Notes: generated by a model from the letters alone, not told the origin. A DNA stretch of 64,000 nt from Haliclystus octoradiatus (GCA_916610825.1 OU744448.1:7178650-7242649); one strand, 5' to 3'; counted from the stretch's first letter, positions 22,930 through 34,878 are shown. Numbers and translations are program-made.

Positions 22930-23418
22930 TCATAACATAGAATATATTTGTGAAGTTGAATCACTAATAAAGCAATCTATGACAAAGTACTGTTACCATA
23001 TAGCCTTACAAGACGGCTGACACAATTATGCGCATTGAGGTATGGAGATAGATGCTTTTTGCTATGGGTAATAGACTTGATTTATTTGAAAATTGAAGCA
23101 TGTTTTCCAATTTGGCTTGAATTTCTGGGGAATTTCGCAAAATAACTTTAATATTTATGCACCTGTTAAGCAATTAAACATATTTAGTATGGTCAACGAG
23201 AGAGAGAATATTGCCAAACACACTTAAATATGTTACAGGATAAATAGTGAACTTCCATATGTTCCAATACGAACAATCTGAAAAGTACTCAAAAAGCTAA
23301 TTGAATTTCCTTTTTAAATTGCAAAATCCGGTCTCTGATAGAGAAAACTGTTTGAGCGTGGACCATTAAAGTATTATGTTAAAGCCATGTATTGCCTCTA
23401 TCAACGTAATTTCATATA
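22930..23418. other. Spacer upstream of the tRNA gene
   Basis: AT-rich, with no gene or repeat recognised. Confidence 0.4.
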
Positions 23419-23500
23419 GCTGCGATGGCCGAGTGGTTAAGGCGTTAGACTTGAAATCTAATGGGATATTCCCGCGTAGGTTCGAACCCTACTCGCAGCG
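23419..23500 (+). tRNA. tRNA-Ser (anticodon UGA)
   Basis: The 82-nt sequence folds as a class II tRNA. The acceptor stem is GCTGCGA/TCGCAGC with discriminator G. The D-arm contains TGGCCGAGTGGTTAAGG (A-box). The anticodon stem is TTAGA/TCTAA around loop CTTGAAA, with anticodon TGA at 23452-23454. There is a long variable arm, and a perfect T-arm GTAGG-TTCGAAC-CCTAC (B-box). There is no intron and no encoded CCA. It decodes UCA. Confidence 0.96.
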
Positions 23501-23854
23501 AATGTGGTATAATTTTTATAAAAAAATTGAAGAATTTATGTAGCATGCAATATCGCTGAGTTGAATAATTGATATGGATTCCTCCAAGCTGTTAGAGTGG
23601 AAAATAAAGAACAAAATTATGTATTTAGTTATCTGAATCAAACGCCCGTTTTCATTTCCCAGTATTTCTGATATTATTGTAGCACACAAGCATATATAAG
23701 CATAAGGAATTCATATTTACTAGCTATGGCTTGGTTACAATTATAGTCTAATTGTTATAAAAGCATTAAATAGTATTTTTAGTACAATTATTTTATATGT
23801 TTAATGCAATAAATATATATATCATATCAGATTATAACGAAGCAGATGGTTGAT
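23501..23854. other. tRNA 3' flank
   Basis: AT-rich, with no gene seen. The obvious Pol III T-run just after the tRNA is short ('aatttttat' at about 23511). Confidence 0.4.
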
Positions 23855-26030
23855 TAATGCACTATAATAGTAAAAACAGCAAAGGAAATACTTCTGAATG
23901 GAATCGGATGTTACCTAGCAACTGTACGTAAAGAGTAAGATAACAATCGTCGATTGGATATACTATTGCACGCAAAATATAACTGGCTTGAAACGGAAAA
24001 ATATGAAAAAGCTTAAATAACGAGCCACCCCTAGCTTCTTGTTTATCGATTTGATACTGTCTTTAGAAGTTTTAATGTTTGTTTAAATGATTATGTTATT
24101 TTGTTGGCGGCTCGTGGCGTTTAAGTCTCCTTCATGTCTCATTACGCACCCGGTGTAATTTTATCAATTGAGTGTATACCAGGCCCGGATACAGGATTTT
24201 GAATACCCCTGTCAAAATGACGTAATCAAATCGTCACGCCCATATTAGGGGACGAAAGCCCCCTACTGCAATGGCCCTGGAAGAGGAAATAAATAGTCAT
24301 TTAACAGTCCCCCGGCACCAGCAACTCCCCTCATCATTTATTTTGTTTAATAAAAAGGGAATATTTTATTGTTTCTATTTCTAAATTTGATACCGTTACA
24401 TTAAATTACCAAATCAAGGCAATATTAGCCTGCGTGCAAACTGAAATCTATCTTGGCGAAAGTGTAAATATATGTTATGTACGTTGTTCAATCAAATTTA
24501 AAAGCATAGTGATAAAATATAAATTAAATAGTATATTTAGCTTGTTAAATTAATCATCAACAAACAGCACTGATAATCCTTCTGATCTTTGACTACTAAT
24601 CGCAGCTAATCGCCGCTGGAATCAGTTCTACGGTTCTCCACAATCCAATAAATCAAAATCAAAACAAACGTACATGAGATCATTTGAGCAGTGATCATAT
24701 TCATCTCGTATTGATACAGTAGGCTCATAATCTAGGAAAGAAGCCAACATCTCTTTCTTAATTAATGATTACCCAGTTTTGAGTTTGCTAAATCTGGATA
24801 TCAGTTCATAATTAGGCATCCAGAGAATAAATGTGTAGCTTAGTAAACAATTCATTGAGCTGCGATAAACTTGTAAAGCAAAACAATAATGTAAATGAAT
24901 AGCGAGATACCAATTATTTTTGTTTCACATAGTTAACAGTCGCATTGGTAATTCCATATTCTCGAGGACATATATATGGGAAAATGACAACTTGAATCGA
25001 TTTTACGATTTGGCCAAAACTGCAGATAAAATAACGTTCGCCGTCTGATGTCCTTCTATGATAATCCTCCACCACGTATCAAAACTCAGATAATAGCTTA
25101 AATGTTCGAATATACTGTATACTAAGTGAGTAAGTGTTCAAAACAGCAGTCATGGCTCCTGACTGCACGCCAACAAAATGACCGTGTGTCAAAACAAGTA
25201 AGTTTACCGCTCGTATTTTTTGAATTTCTTTAACGATCATGTGCACTTGTTCCGATTATCTCTCTGTCAAATATGTCCAAGATTGAAGTAGTTTGTCAAT
25301 TGCTTAAGAACCAATCATATTGCGTAAAGCAAGGACAGGCTTGAGTTTCTGCCAATCAAATACTTGCCTCAATCTGCAGTTTGACATTTTCTATGTCACG
25401 ATTGTTACAAAGTTTGTCAATTGTTATCGAAGAGAATCAAAATTTCAATCTTTAACCAATCAGGTGCCAAACAGAAATCATGTCAATTGTTATCAAAGTA
25501 GGTCAATTGTTAAAGTCTCTGATCGTTACCCAATCATAGCGGACTGAGATCATTTGATTGATGCAAGCTGTTCAATTGAATAAGTATAGGGAGCGATGAC
25601 GTTTGCAATGATCATTCAATTGAAAAGGCCCTACTTCATAGACATGATTACGCAGAAAACCAGATTACGTCATGATTACGTCATTGAGAGAAAAGGAACG
25701 TTTGTCAATTGACATACGAGACCCCCCTCTATCCGGGCCTGGTGTATACATTACGCGGAGTACCGCATTCTATTTGTTAACTTCAATCTACATATCAACT
25801 TTAATAGTTCCAATCCGAGTAAAGGGAATGGTTAAAAGTTAACGTTATCATTTGATACCTTCGGCAGCGGGTCTCTTAACTTCTGCTTTGCCCTTTTCTT
25901 ATTAATAGAAGAAAGCATTTGTTTTATTTTATATGACAGGTATCCAAGCCACCTCACCTAGTTGCTAGGTAACACTCCTATTCCATTAACAAATATTTCC
26001 TTTGCTTTTAGTGCATTGGTTATTTTTGCC
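23855..26030. mobile_element. Inverted-repeat element interrupted by a hAT-like element
   Basis: Left arm blocks 'aatgcactataatagtaaaa', 'cagcaaaggaaata' and 'tgttacctagcaact' reappear in reverse complement at 25957-26025. Further in, 'cattacgcacccggtgta' matches the right side 'tacattacgcgg'. Without the nested insertion it would be about 610 bp. No coding capacity is seen, and the ends are only approximate. Confidence 0.6.
24180..25741. mobile_element. Nested hAT-like element with perfect 8-bp TSD
   Basis: Flanked by GTGTATAC at 24172-24179 and 25742-25749. The terminal inverted repeat is CAGGCCCGGATA. Size 1562 bp, without a transposase. The right 450 bases carry seven TCAATTG motifs (about 25296-25710), several followed by a CCAATCA motif, probably subterminal binding sites. 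It inserted into the outer inverted-repeat element. Confidence 0.8.
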
Positions 26031-26451
26031 AGTTCTAATTTTATTCATCACATATGGCCATTAACAAGATTTGAACATGAACCAAGTAGTATATTTATAA
26101 TAATAATACGCAAACCGTGTCGGTGATCAAATCACCATTGTTTCATTATTGTTAAACTCCTTTTCCTCAGATCACTTTCCAAACTTCTTATACGCTTCTG
26201 GGTTATCTATAGGCCTTTGACTATCCGACGTTTCGTTTTTAAAGTTTAAAATGCTATAAATTGCTCATAAATTGCGATTAAAATTTCCAAAATCGTGATA
26301 TTTCGACGGAAGTTATGTGAAAATAAACTGCTTTCCTTGGTGTATCCCGTCATGCCTAGCAACATCACGAATTTTAGAGCACGCTTTATTTTAATGGCTG
26401 CCAATATTTCGTAAAAGTGTTTCATCATATTTTTCAAAAGTATTCCAATAT
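26031..26451. other. Spacer
   Basis: Contains a minus-strand open frame (26246-26485) without a known domain. Nothing else is recognised. Confidence 0.35.
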
Positions 26452-26518
26452 GCCTAGAAGGAGAAGTGGTCCAACAATACTCCATTTTACATCACAAACA
26501 GAAGATACAATTCTCGGT
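26452..26518 (+). CDS. Possible short first exon, unknown protein
   Basis: ATG at 26452 gives MPRRRSGPTILHF then TSQTEDTIL, followed by a good donor, TCTCG|gtaag. If spliced to the acceptor 'tcaaatttcag' at 27171, the frame would continue ESPVVITNITQ and stop, a product of about 33 residues. No family is recognised. The case rests only on composition and splice-site quality. Confidence 0.2.
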
Positions 26519-27886
26519 AAGTCTTTTACAACTTAAATGCTTCATGTAAAGTCTGTCGAAGTCACTTTTACCGTGGTTTCTACCCTGCTGCATGAAGGCT
26601 TACAGGACTCTGATGGCAAATGTTACTTTTCGTTTTCTTTTAAGTATCATAATTCCAAATAGCCTATTTTGTTATCAAGTCATCGTTGGCAGAAGAGATT
26701 AGGCCTACTGTGTCACTGTATCGCCAATATTAGCTTGATTTGTTATGAACTGTTCTTCGTTGGAAGAAAGGATTTACTGTGTCACCGTTTTATGTCAGCT
26801 GTTCTGTTCTGTTATCCACACTGCACACACAGAGATTTGACCCATAACAAATAAACGAATTGAGAGAATTAGTGTGGTACTTTTCAGTCGTCAAGCAGTT
26901 TTAAGTTGTACAAAGACAAAATTAGAGTTGTAATTTAGAATTTTAGCTGCCTTCTATCCTTTTGTCGAAATGTACAATGTACATTTATAATGTGCCATAT
27001 ATTGACAACGTCCACTGTGTCCACACATTGTTTACTTTAATCATTATTATATGAGGTAGGTGAACGGTGACCATTATAGACATTTGTCCTCTGTGTGAGA
27101 AGTTGGCTAATGTTAATAAAATATTAGAGTTTGGGTCTCTCATTTATGTAATTTACTGTATCAAATTTCAGAATCACCTGTTGTTATTACCAATATCACT
27201 CAATGACTCATGCTGAGATTCACTCAACCGACACAGCAATAATATTTATATACCAATGCCTTTCATTGTGAAAACAAGTTCATTAACTGCAATACGTAAC
27301 ATACAATCCATATTTATCTCATTTGAACTATGTAGTCAACATAAAATGCACTTATGGATAACCCATATTTATAAATATATTTGATTTGAAATATGTAGTA
27401 CAATAGAGTATCAATTATCTCCTTTTCACTATGCTTTACATGTATGTAACGATTAATTATCAAGACTGAAATGAATTATCAGTGTTGTTCTGCATTTTTA
27501 ATTCCTTCTCATGACTATTTTGTTTCATTGACATTCTCTTTGACAAGACATACTGCAGGCTACTACCCGGAGCGAAGCGACCTCTTTGAGGAAGCCGAAG
27601 GCTGACTGGCCCCGGGCGCAGGCTGCAAGCCGAAGGCTTGTACATGTATATTCCTCTTATGCTATATAACATACGTGTGTGTTGATAATAGTAATTTCGC
27701 TGATGTTTAAAAGAATGGAGGCAGGCAAGATTCAAATAATAACTAAATATAATTTAAAGGAGTCAATCCTTTTCAATAGTTTGTTTTCCACCTTAATGGC
27801 TTTATGAATATTTACAAATTATTCAACTCTTTGATATTATTTACTGTATAACTTGTTTCTCTTTTTCAAAAAGTATATATCACCTT
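26519..27886. other. Spacer with a GC-rich patch
   Basis: Mostly AT-rich and featureless. At 27555-27640 a GC-rich patch contains GAGCGAAGCGACCTCTTTG and repeated AGCCGAAGGCT blocks around CCCCGGGCGC, a low-complexity pattern often seen in transposon tails. No gene is recognised. Confidence 0.35.
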
Positions 27887-27968
27887 CGCTGCGATTAGGG
27901 TTCGAACGTACGCGGGAAAATCCCATTAGATTTCAAGTCTAACGCCTTAACCACTCAGCCATCGCAGC
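27887..27968 (-). tRNA. tRNA-Ser (UGA), second copy, probably degenerate
   Basis: This is an inverted copy of the 23419-23500 gene with the same acceptor stem, anticodon arm and anticodon TGA. The T-stem reads GTACG opposite CCTAA, so two of five pairs (G-A and C-C) are broken. The D-arm has one C-to-T change and the variable loop one change. The A- and B-box cores remain, so transcription is possible, but the damaged T-arm suggests a pseudogene. Confidence 0.8.
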
Positions 27969-29340
27969 TATAGGAGTGGTTCAAAAGTGTGTATAATCAT
28001 CATTAACTAATACTGAATACTGAATATTCACTGAACATTTTTGAATAACCTGTGATATAGAGGCTAGTTTAAAATTATAGAGCTACCGATTATAGAGCTT
28101 TTTCTTGCTGGATACGAGAGAAGACGGCTATTCGCAATTTCTGCAATACTTTAGATGACCTTAAGCCCTAGCCAAATAACTTTGTATTTGGTCAACATTG
28201 GTATGGTTTGTGCAAAATCCTATCGACTTTGGCGAACTACGAAGCCGTTTGGCCACCCTCACGATGTTGAATTTTGCAAATATTGTGAATATTCTATTGT
28301 TCTCGATGTAATCCTGCTGATGTTGGCGAAATGTCTCTTTATTTTCGACAAAAACAGTAGGATTTGTGAAATATGAGCCTTCTTCTGAGGAATGAGCTCA
28401 ACTCAGGATTAGCACTCTCGATTGAATAGTCACCAACTCTCAAAATATCACTTCTGTTGATGGAAATGAAGTAAGAAATCAATCCTAACATTGGCGAAAA
28501 TAAAAGTTTGTTTGGCCATTCCCAAGCAGTTGAGGAAAAACGACAACATCAGTAGGATTAAATCGCAACCACTATTTGCGAAATAAGAAAGCCATTAGGC
28601 TTTAATACAGCAGATTTCCAGTCCCCCTTCTAGCCCTGATTAGCATTTTCATTGAGATCTCCCAATGGAAACACCGAGATTGGATGCGCATTGGGTGAAA
28701 TTCTGTGTTGGTTATACTTTGGTTTATGACAGAAAGCCAAATTTAACAACAGACGTTTGATTTGAGTTGGATGACAACGTTAATCAAATCTTTCGTGCTA
28801 TTTGATTGACAAAGTCTGATGACGAGATAGGATTTTTGCTGCCGTGATACATACAAACAAAAACCGAAATCTGGCCTATCAGACAAATTAGAATGCAATA
28901 TGATGCAGCCTCTATCGATGTAACGTTTTTAAAACTTTGGAATATTTGCTTTGACGATTATAGTCCTGACTCCTGGTTGCACATTTTCTCCTATGATAGC
29001 TTATTAGCTGGTAGATATGTAGCTCTGAAATTGTATATGAGATTTACAAGCAGAAACATTGCAAGGCCTCAAAACTTTCGAAACCCATGAATTTCCTATT
29101 TCCAATTTCAGATTATACAAGTTCATATAGCCTCGGTAACTGGGATTAGTTTACATAGTTTAGACATTCTTTTTTGCAGTATCATTTATCAGACTTTTAC
29201 TTCTATTATTTGTTGACTTGGACTGTTCATCTGATGGAATAATAAAGATGTCTAGAACTTTGTTTCTACTTGTCAAAAATGTTTTTCAATTTAGACCAAA
29301 ATTCGATCAAAGACTTCATGATAAAGACTTCATGGATTTT
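27969..29340. other. Spacer, weak inverted motif only
   Basis: 'taatcctgctgatgttggcg' near 28310 and its inverse 'acatcagtaggatta' near 28547 form a loose inverted pair. Open frames at 28155-28376 and 28893-29090 have no recognisable domain. No gene is supported. Confidence 0.4.
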
Positions 29341-29348
29341 GAAAAATG

Positions 29349-30160
29349 TAGCCTGCGTCCAGACTAAAATGTTTCTGAAGACGGTGTAAAGTCTGCGTAG
29401 CCAACCACACAAAGCTGTTTTGCTGACACTGTAGTAGACTGGTGCCGCCTTATAAAAACCTTAATTTCCGGTCTCAGTTTTGTGAGTGAAAATCACGTTT
29501 ACATGTTAAACATTAAAAAACACTCAATCTTGGGAATAAATCGTTGATAACAGACAAAGTTTATGAAAAACACTCATTCGAGAGAAAAATTGAGTAGAAA
29601 TTGTGTTGTTTGTATAGTATATTGTCTAACCGAAGGAGGAATTGATCATTTGTGTCCCGATGTTATAAAATACTAATGTTCTAATTCCTATATTTGTATA
29701 TTTTTTGTTGACTTTATAAAGTGAAATTCCTTACTCGTTCACCAAATGTTCGAAGTTCTCCGTACATTTGAATAGGATTGATACAAATTAATGTGAAAGT
29801 AAAACATTAGTTGTCAATAGTTTCTTTGAATTTTTCTTCACTGAACTAAAACTGTTACAGAATTTTAAAATAAATTTAACTCACTCACAAATACGTTGAA
29901 TATTTTCATAAAATGAGATTGTCTTCAAAATCCGAAGTCTTCCTAAATGTGGCCCCACTTTTGCTTATCACATGAATCGTGACTGATACCCACAATTTGA
30001 TTGGCTGGCATCGAATTAAAACCATGTGAGCAAAGCTAACCAATAGGATTGAGTCACTGCTTTTGCAAGTCTAGTGCAGTGTCAGCAAAACGGCTTTGTA
30101 TGGTCGGCTACGCAGACTTTACACTTTCCTTCAGAAACATTTTAGTCTGGACGCAGGCTA
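29349..30160. mobile_element. Non-autonomous DNA transposon with 8-bp TSD
   Basis: The ends are long inverted repeats starting TAGCCTGCGTCCAGACTAAA (about 85-95 bp, with some mismatches, including 'gtaaagtctgcgtagcc' and 'gctgacactg'). Flanks GAAAAATG (29341-29348) and GAAATATG (30161-30168) differ at one base. An 8-bp TSD favours a hAT-like element. There is no coding region. Confidence 0.75.
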
Positions 30161-30168
30161 GAAATATG

Positions 30169-31091
30169 TTGTAATCGTAGATTTAGTATTCATCCTTGCA
30201 GATGCTGGTACATGGTGGATAGAAGCATTAGATTTCAAGACCATGCCACGTCAATTGTGATTGAAATACTATAGTAAGTGATTTTGCTCATTTTGGAATC
30301 CCTGTACTTTTGTATCCGACAACGCTAATGGGCTATAGGCTTTATATAAAGACAGAAACGAAGTTTCAGAAGCAATCTCCCCGAAAGCTGTTTCTTTTGT
30401 GAACTAGCGAGTTGAAAGTGCAGTCGTCATTTGTTTTGGGTCGTTAGAAGTAGCAGCTTTTTTTCGTATATTTGAGGTTAAAGTTTTAATTACAGAGTAC
30501 ATTTTGATGTTATGAAAGTTCATTAAATTTTTCGCTTCTTATCGCCATTCATTATTTTAAAAACACGTGTTGTAATTGTTTTTCTCTACTTTATGCTTGG
30601 AAATGCATCCATTGATGCAATCCAAATCCAGGTTTCAAGTATTTAATCAGCTCTTGAATTGGCATCATCTTGCTCAGAATTAATAATGGCATTGCAACAC
30701 ACCGTAAACACACCTTAAACAATTGCGAGAAGCATCTCTTCTATACGATGGTGCAGAACTGCAATTCAATGGTCTTCGGAATAACTTGCGTGGATGGAAC
30801 ACTTCCATGAATCCTCAGAATTTAAAATCATTTAGATCAATATTTGACATCAATTCCAGAACAATCAAGAGCTCATGGACTCATTGGGGCTTCTCCATCA
30901 AATAACCTAATTGATCAAGTCCATCAGATGAAATACAGTAATATGTTAGACTTTAATAACAACTTAATTTGTTCAACAACAACAAAAAAGTAGTGATAAT
31001 AAAAAAATAAAAATAAATACTTAGTTCAGTGAATAATTATTTTATTCAACTGTGAAGAACAAGTAGAAACGTTGCCAATAACTAGTATGGA
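30169..31091. other. Spacer
   Basis: No gene, RNA or repeat recognised. A short plus-strand open frame at 30723-30905 has no known domain. Confidence 0.4.
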
Positions 31092-31340
31092 TCAATGATC
31101 GGCTTTAATGAGGCCTGTCAGGAACAAGAGTCCATAACCGCTATGATCGTTCTCTGTAATAATCGATGCCACAATAATTTTTGCACCGATGAAGATCGAA
31201 AAGGAAGAAGGTTCCAAAGCAGATAAAGCAGAACTATTCCCTTGAAGCATATGCGAAGCATATAGCCTACTTGCACAAGGGCCAGTATTCCGATACTCTA
31301 CATCTGGGTGTTGTAGAATTTCAGCAAATGAAATGATGCC
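31092..31340 (-). CDS. Possible terminal exon, unknown protein
   Basis: On the minus strand, acceptor 'aattatttccag' at 31341 opens an 83-codon frame to TGA at 31092. It begins GIISFAEILQHPDVEY and ends SGYGLLFLTGLIKADH. Codon use is less AT-rich than the surroundings. It joins in phase 0 to the candidate exon at 31651-31717. I recognise no family. It could be the 3' end of a gene whose upstream exons I could not find, or a chance open frame. Confidence 0.3.
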   Translation of the reverse strand, partial: GIISFAEILQHPDVEYRNTGPCASRLYASHMLQGNSSALSALEPSSFSIFIGAKIIVASIITENDHSGYGLLFLTGLIKADH

Positions 31341-31650
31341 CTGGAAATAATTTTAAAAACAGAATACAATAGTCCACTTGAGACACATGGGTGTAATTTG
31401 CATGTGAAAAGATGTTACAGGGATGTGCAAATAATTTTTAACGCATTGAATTCGAAAGACGTCAAATAGAATTTTACGGGCTAGTAAACAGACAATCATC
31501 TCTTCAGTCACTAAAATGTTTCATGTCCCCTATAAGAAACAGATTTTGGTAAAGTGGAAAACAGGGGCATGTGGCACAGGTCTACGAAATATAATGACTA
31601 CACAAACGATACTAACTAAACATGTCCAGACAGTGAAGCTCAACGTATAC

Positions 31651-31717
31651 CTGTTTTCCCCGGAGGTCGCAGTAACTACCAAACACCCTGACTTCTATAT
31701 CCGCTAACATGGGGATG
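31651..31717 (-). CDS. Possible penultimate exon, unknown protein
   Basis: Acceptor 'tgatttgtag' and donor AAACAG|gtatac on the minus strand enclose a 67-nt frame reading IPMLADIEVRVFGSYCDLRG. It ends in phase 0 and continues into 31092-31340 without a stop. Its upstream partner (phase 2) was not found. Low confidence. Confidence 0.22.
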
Positions 31718-33098
31718 CTACAAATCAGCAGAAAGGCACATCAATAAAACTTGTTGCAGATTACGATGTAATTAAAAATGTCTATTAAAAATAGTCAGCA
31801 CAAATACCACTCATCAGAGCGTGTTTCTCAAAAAAGGTATAAGATTTGCTAGTTAGAGAATTCCTACTGTCATAGTCATTCATAACACAACAGCAAAGGA
31901 CATCAGAGATATATTAAAGTTGCAATAAAGTTGCAGAGAAAGTCGTGAAAACTGGTATAAAGCATAAGAAAGACGGAAACATAAACACCAATAATACACA
32001 TATAATAAATCTCTTTGGATTTTATGACTTGTGTGGACTAATTTTGAGAATTATCAATCTGCTTTACCCATACTTAGGTGCGTATATTATTTCATTTATT
32101 TCATATTATGTTTAAAAAGCCCTAATTTCAGGAAGCAAGAATATAGGTGCACCAATGAAGAGTAGTCTCCACAACATGACGCAGATTCTGAAAAATTTAA
32201 ACTAACGTTAAATAAATTTTAGCTTCAGCTTTAACTTTGAATAGAAGGTTAGACTAAAAATTCGGTCCTTTTTCCAGACACCCTCTCAAGATTATTTTCA
32301 ATTTATTCCCTTGGCGGCCTTACAGTGAATTTTTAGAATCGCTATAATACAGCTTTTGTCCCTTAGCATTTTTGATAGCTTTACGCAATAGAAATACTAA
32401 TTTCGAAGGCAATTTGATTAGTTTTGGTGGAAGCATTTGCTATTTGAAATTTATTATTCAAAATTTTTTGAAATAACGCTGTATAGAAGATAAACTTTAA
32501 GTTTAAAAGTAAATATAAACGTAAAAGTATCCGATTATAATCGTCTTCATTCCATTTTGAAGAGATAAACATATTAATTTATTTTCTTTAATATCGAGGT
32601 TATTGTGTATAGTGTTCAATACTTTTTCAAGTTTAAAAAACATAAAGTGTTATTTTAAATTAGCACAATGTAAACATATATTTTTTCTATCTGAAAATAA
32701 TAACCATCGAAGAAAAATGACTATTGAGACCTTTGAATTTGCGCTATGTGTACCTTTTGCTCTCTCAACAATCATGCAGTGTCTACAAAATTCGTGACTG
32801 TCCTAAAAATATATTTTGAAGCATTATAACTACTGCTGCTGTGAACAACTACTGCACATGCATAGTCCCATGGAGTCCATTGAATTGTACAGAAATGATG
32901 ATCCATTCATGATCCTTCCATCATTGTCAAAATGTTACTTATCTATAGCATTAAAGAAATAAAAACAATAGCCTGCGGTTGTTGTTGCATTTGTTCGGCG
33001 TCTGAAGTCTCTGAAATTTGAAGGAAAAAACTTTTGAAATACTTAGCACTTTTCAAAATTAAGCTCGCAGCGCTCACAGGTAAATTTTGAGATTGTAC
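31718..33098. other. AT-rich spacer
   Basis: No gene or repeat recognised. Short open frames at 32381-32572 and 32603-32797 have only AT-driven composition. Confidence 0.45.
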
Positions 33099-33331
33099 GC
33101 TATAACGTCGAAAAGTTTAACGTCGAAAAAATTTTTTCGACGTTAAATTTTCGACATAAATCCCAAAATGTACGTTTTTCCACGTGCATCTACGATATTT
33201 TGCCGCGCGGCAAAAATTGTCGCCGCAATTTTGCACGAAATGACGTAGATACAAGAAGGAGCCGGCACGATTTGCCGCGGAAGTAAAATAATTACCGCAA
33301 TTTTACACGAAACGAAAACCTAAAATATCGA

Positions 33332-34878
33332 CAGCGTGCACCTAAAACAGAGGCGTGGACGTAAAAGTTTTTAAATGTTAAGAGCGTGCACCTATCTCAT
33401 GGGCGTGCCCTTTATTTTTTTTTAAATATGAATAATATTACTGGCGTGCATCTATCGTATGGGCGTGCACTTATAACTTGAATTTAAATATGAAGAATAT
33501 CACCGGCCGCGTGTACTTATAGTAGGGGCGTGCACATAAAACTAAATAAGAATATTACCGGAGTGCACTTATCGTATGAGCGTGCACTTATAATTTGAAT
33601 TTAAATATGAAGAATATTACCGGCGTGCACCCTATCGTATCGTCTAAATATAAAGAATAGTACCAGCGTGCACGTATAGGAGGGCGTGCATTTAAAACTT
33701 GAATTTAAATATGAAGATTATTACCGGCGTGCACCTATAGCAGGGGCGTGCACATGAAACTAAATATAAAGAATATTACCGGCGTGCACCTATAGCAGGG
33801 CGTGCACTTAAAACTTGAATTTAAATATGAAGATTATTACCGGCGTGCACCTATAGCAGGGCGTGCACTTAAAAACTTCTTTAAATACGAATATTATCGG
33901 CGTGTACATAGCAGGGGCGTGCACATGAAACTAAATATAAAGAATATTACCGGCGTGCACCTATAGCAGGGCGTGCACTTAAAACTTGAATTTAAATATG
34001 AAGATTATTACCGGCGTGCATCTATAGCAGGGCGTGCACATAAAACTAAATATAAAGAATATTACCGGCGTGCACCTATAGGAGGGCGTGCACTTAAAAC
34101 TTAAATTTAAATCTGAAGAATATTACCGGCGTGCACATCAAACTAAATATAAAGAATATTACCAGCGTGCACCTATAGCAGGGCGTGCACTTAAAACTTG
34201 AATTTAACTATGAAGATTATTACCGGCGTGCATCTATAGCAGGGCGTGCACATAAAACTAAATATAAAGAATATTACCGGCGTGCACCTATAGGAGGGCG
34301 TGCACTTAAAACTTAAATTTAAATCTGAAGAATGTTACCGGCGTGCACATAAAACTAAATATAAAGACTATTACCGGCGTGCACTTAAAACTTAAATTTA
34401 AATCTGAAGAATGTTACCGGCGTGCACATAAAACTAAATATAAAGAATATTACCGGCGTGCACCTATTTGTATGTATGTATTTTATTTGTCAACAATGGT
34501 GACAGGCAAATACAGGGAAACTTGTAGGAGGGCGTGCACTTAAAACTTAAATTTAAATCTGAAGAATGTTACCGGCGTGCACATCAAACTAAATATAAAG
34601 AATATTACCAGCGTGCACCTATAGCAGGGCGTGCATTTAAAACTTGAATTTAAATATGAAGATTATTACCGGCGTGCACCTATAGCAGGGCGTGCATATA
34701 AAACTAAATATATAGAAGAGTACCGGCGTGCACATATAGCAGGGCGCGCACTTAAAAAACTATTTTACATATGGATATTACTGGCGTGTACCTATCGCAT
34801 GGTGGTGCAATCAAAATTTTAATTAAATATGAAGACTATTAAACCAACGTGCACCTATATAGCAAGGGCGTGCACTTG
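33332..34878. repeat. GTGCAC-rich minisatellite array
   Basis: The core 'accggcgtgcacctatagcagg' then 'gcgtgcac' recurs throughout. Two sub-unit types alternate irregularly: one with 'ttaaaacttgaatttaaatatgaagattatt' (about 61 bp per unit) and one with 'ataaaactaaatataaagaatatt' (about 55 bp). The palindrome GTGCAC appears dozens of times. Open frames at 34343-34822 come from the repeat. Confidence 0.92.
34463..34532 (-). mobile_element. Tiny 5'-truncated LINE 3' end in the minisatellite
   Basis: The array is interrupted by about 70 bp. On the minus strand this reads 'ccctgtatttgcctgtcacc', then 'gacaaataaaatacatacatac', i.e. a conserved 3' end plus an ATAC tail. The end of the CR1-like fragment at 41816-41870 has a similar string ('cttgcctgtcattttttggc' then 'aaataaatgaatgaa'). 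Confidence 0.5.

Noticed and set aside
23419-27968. A single large palindrome centred between the two tRNAs
   Set aside because: The tRNA pair and the internal inverted repeats have different centres (about 25694 and 24945), so one palindrome does not explain both.
34343-34822. Open frames rich in 'YRRA' repeats
   Set aside because: They are translations of the GTGCAC minisatellite, with period and composition set by the repeat.
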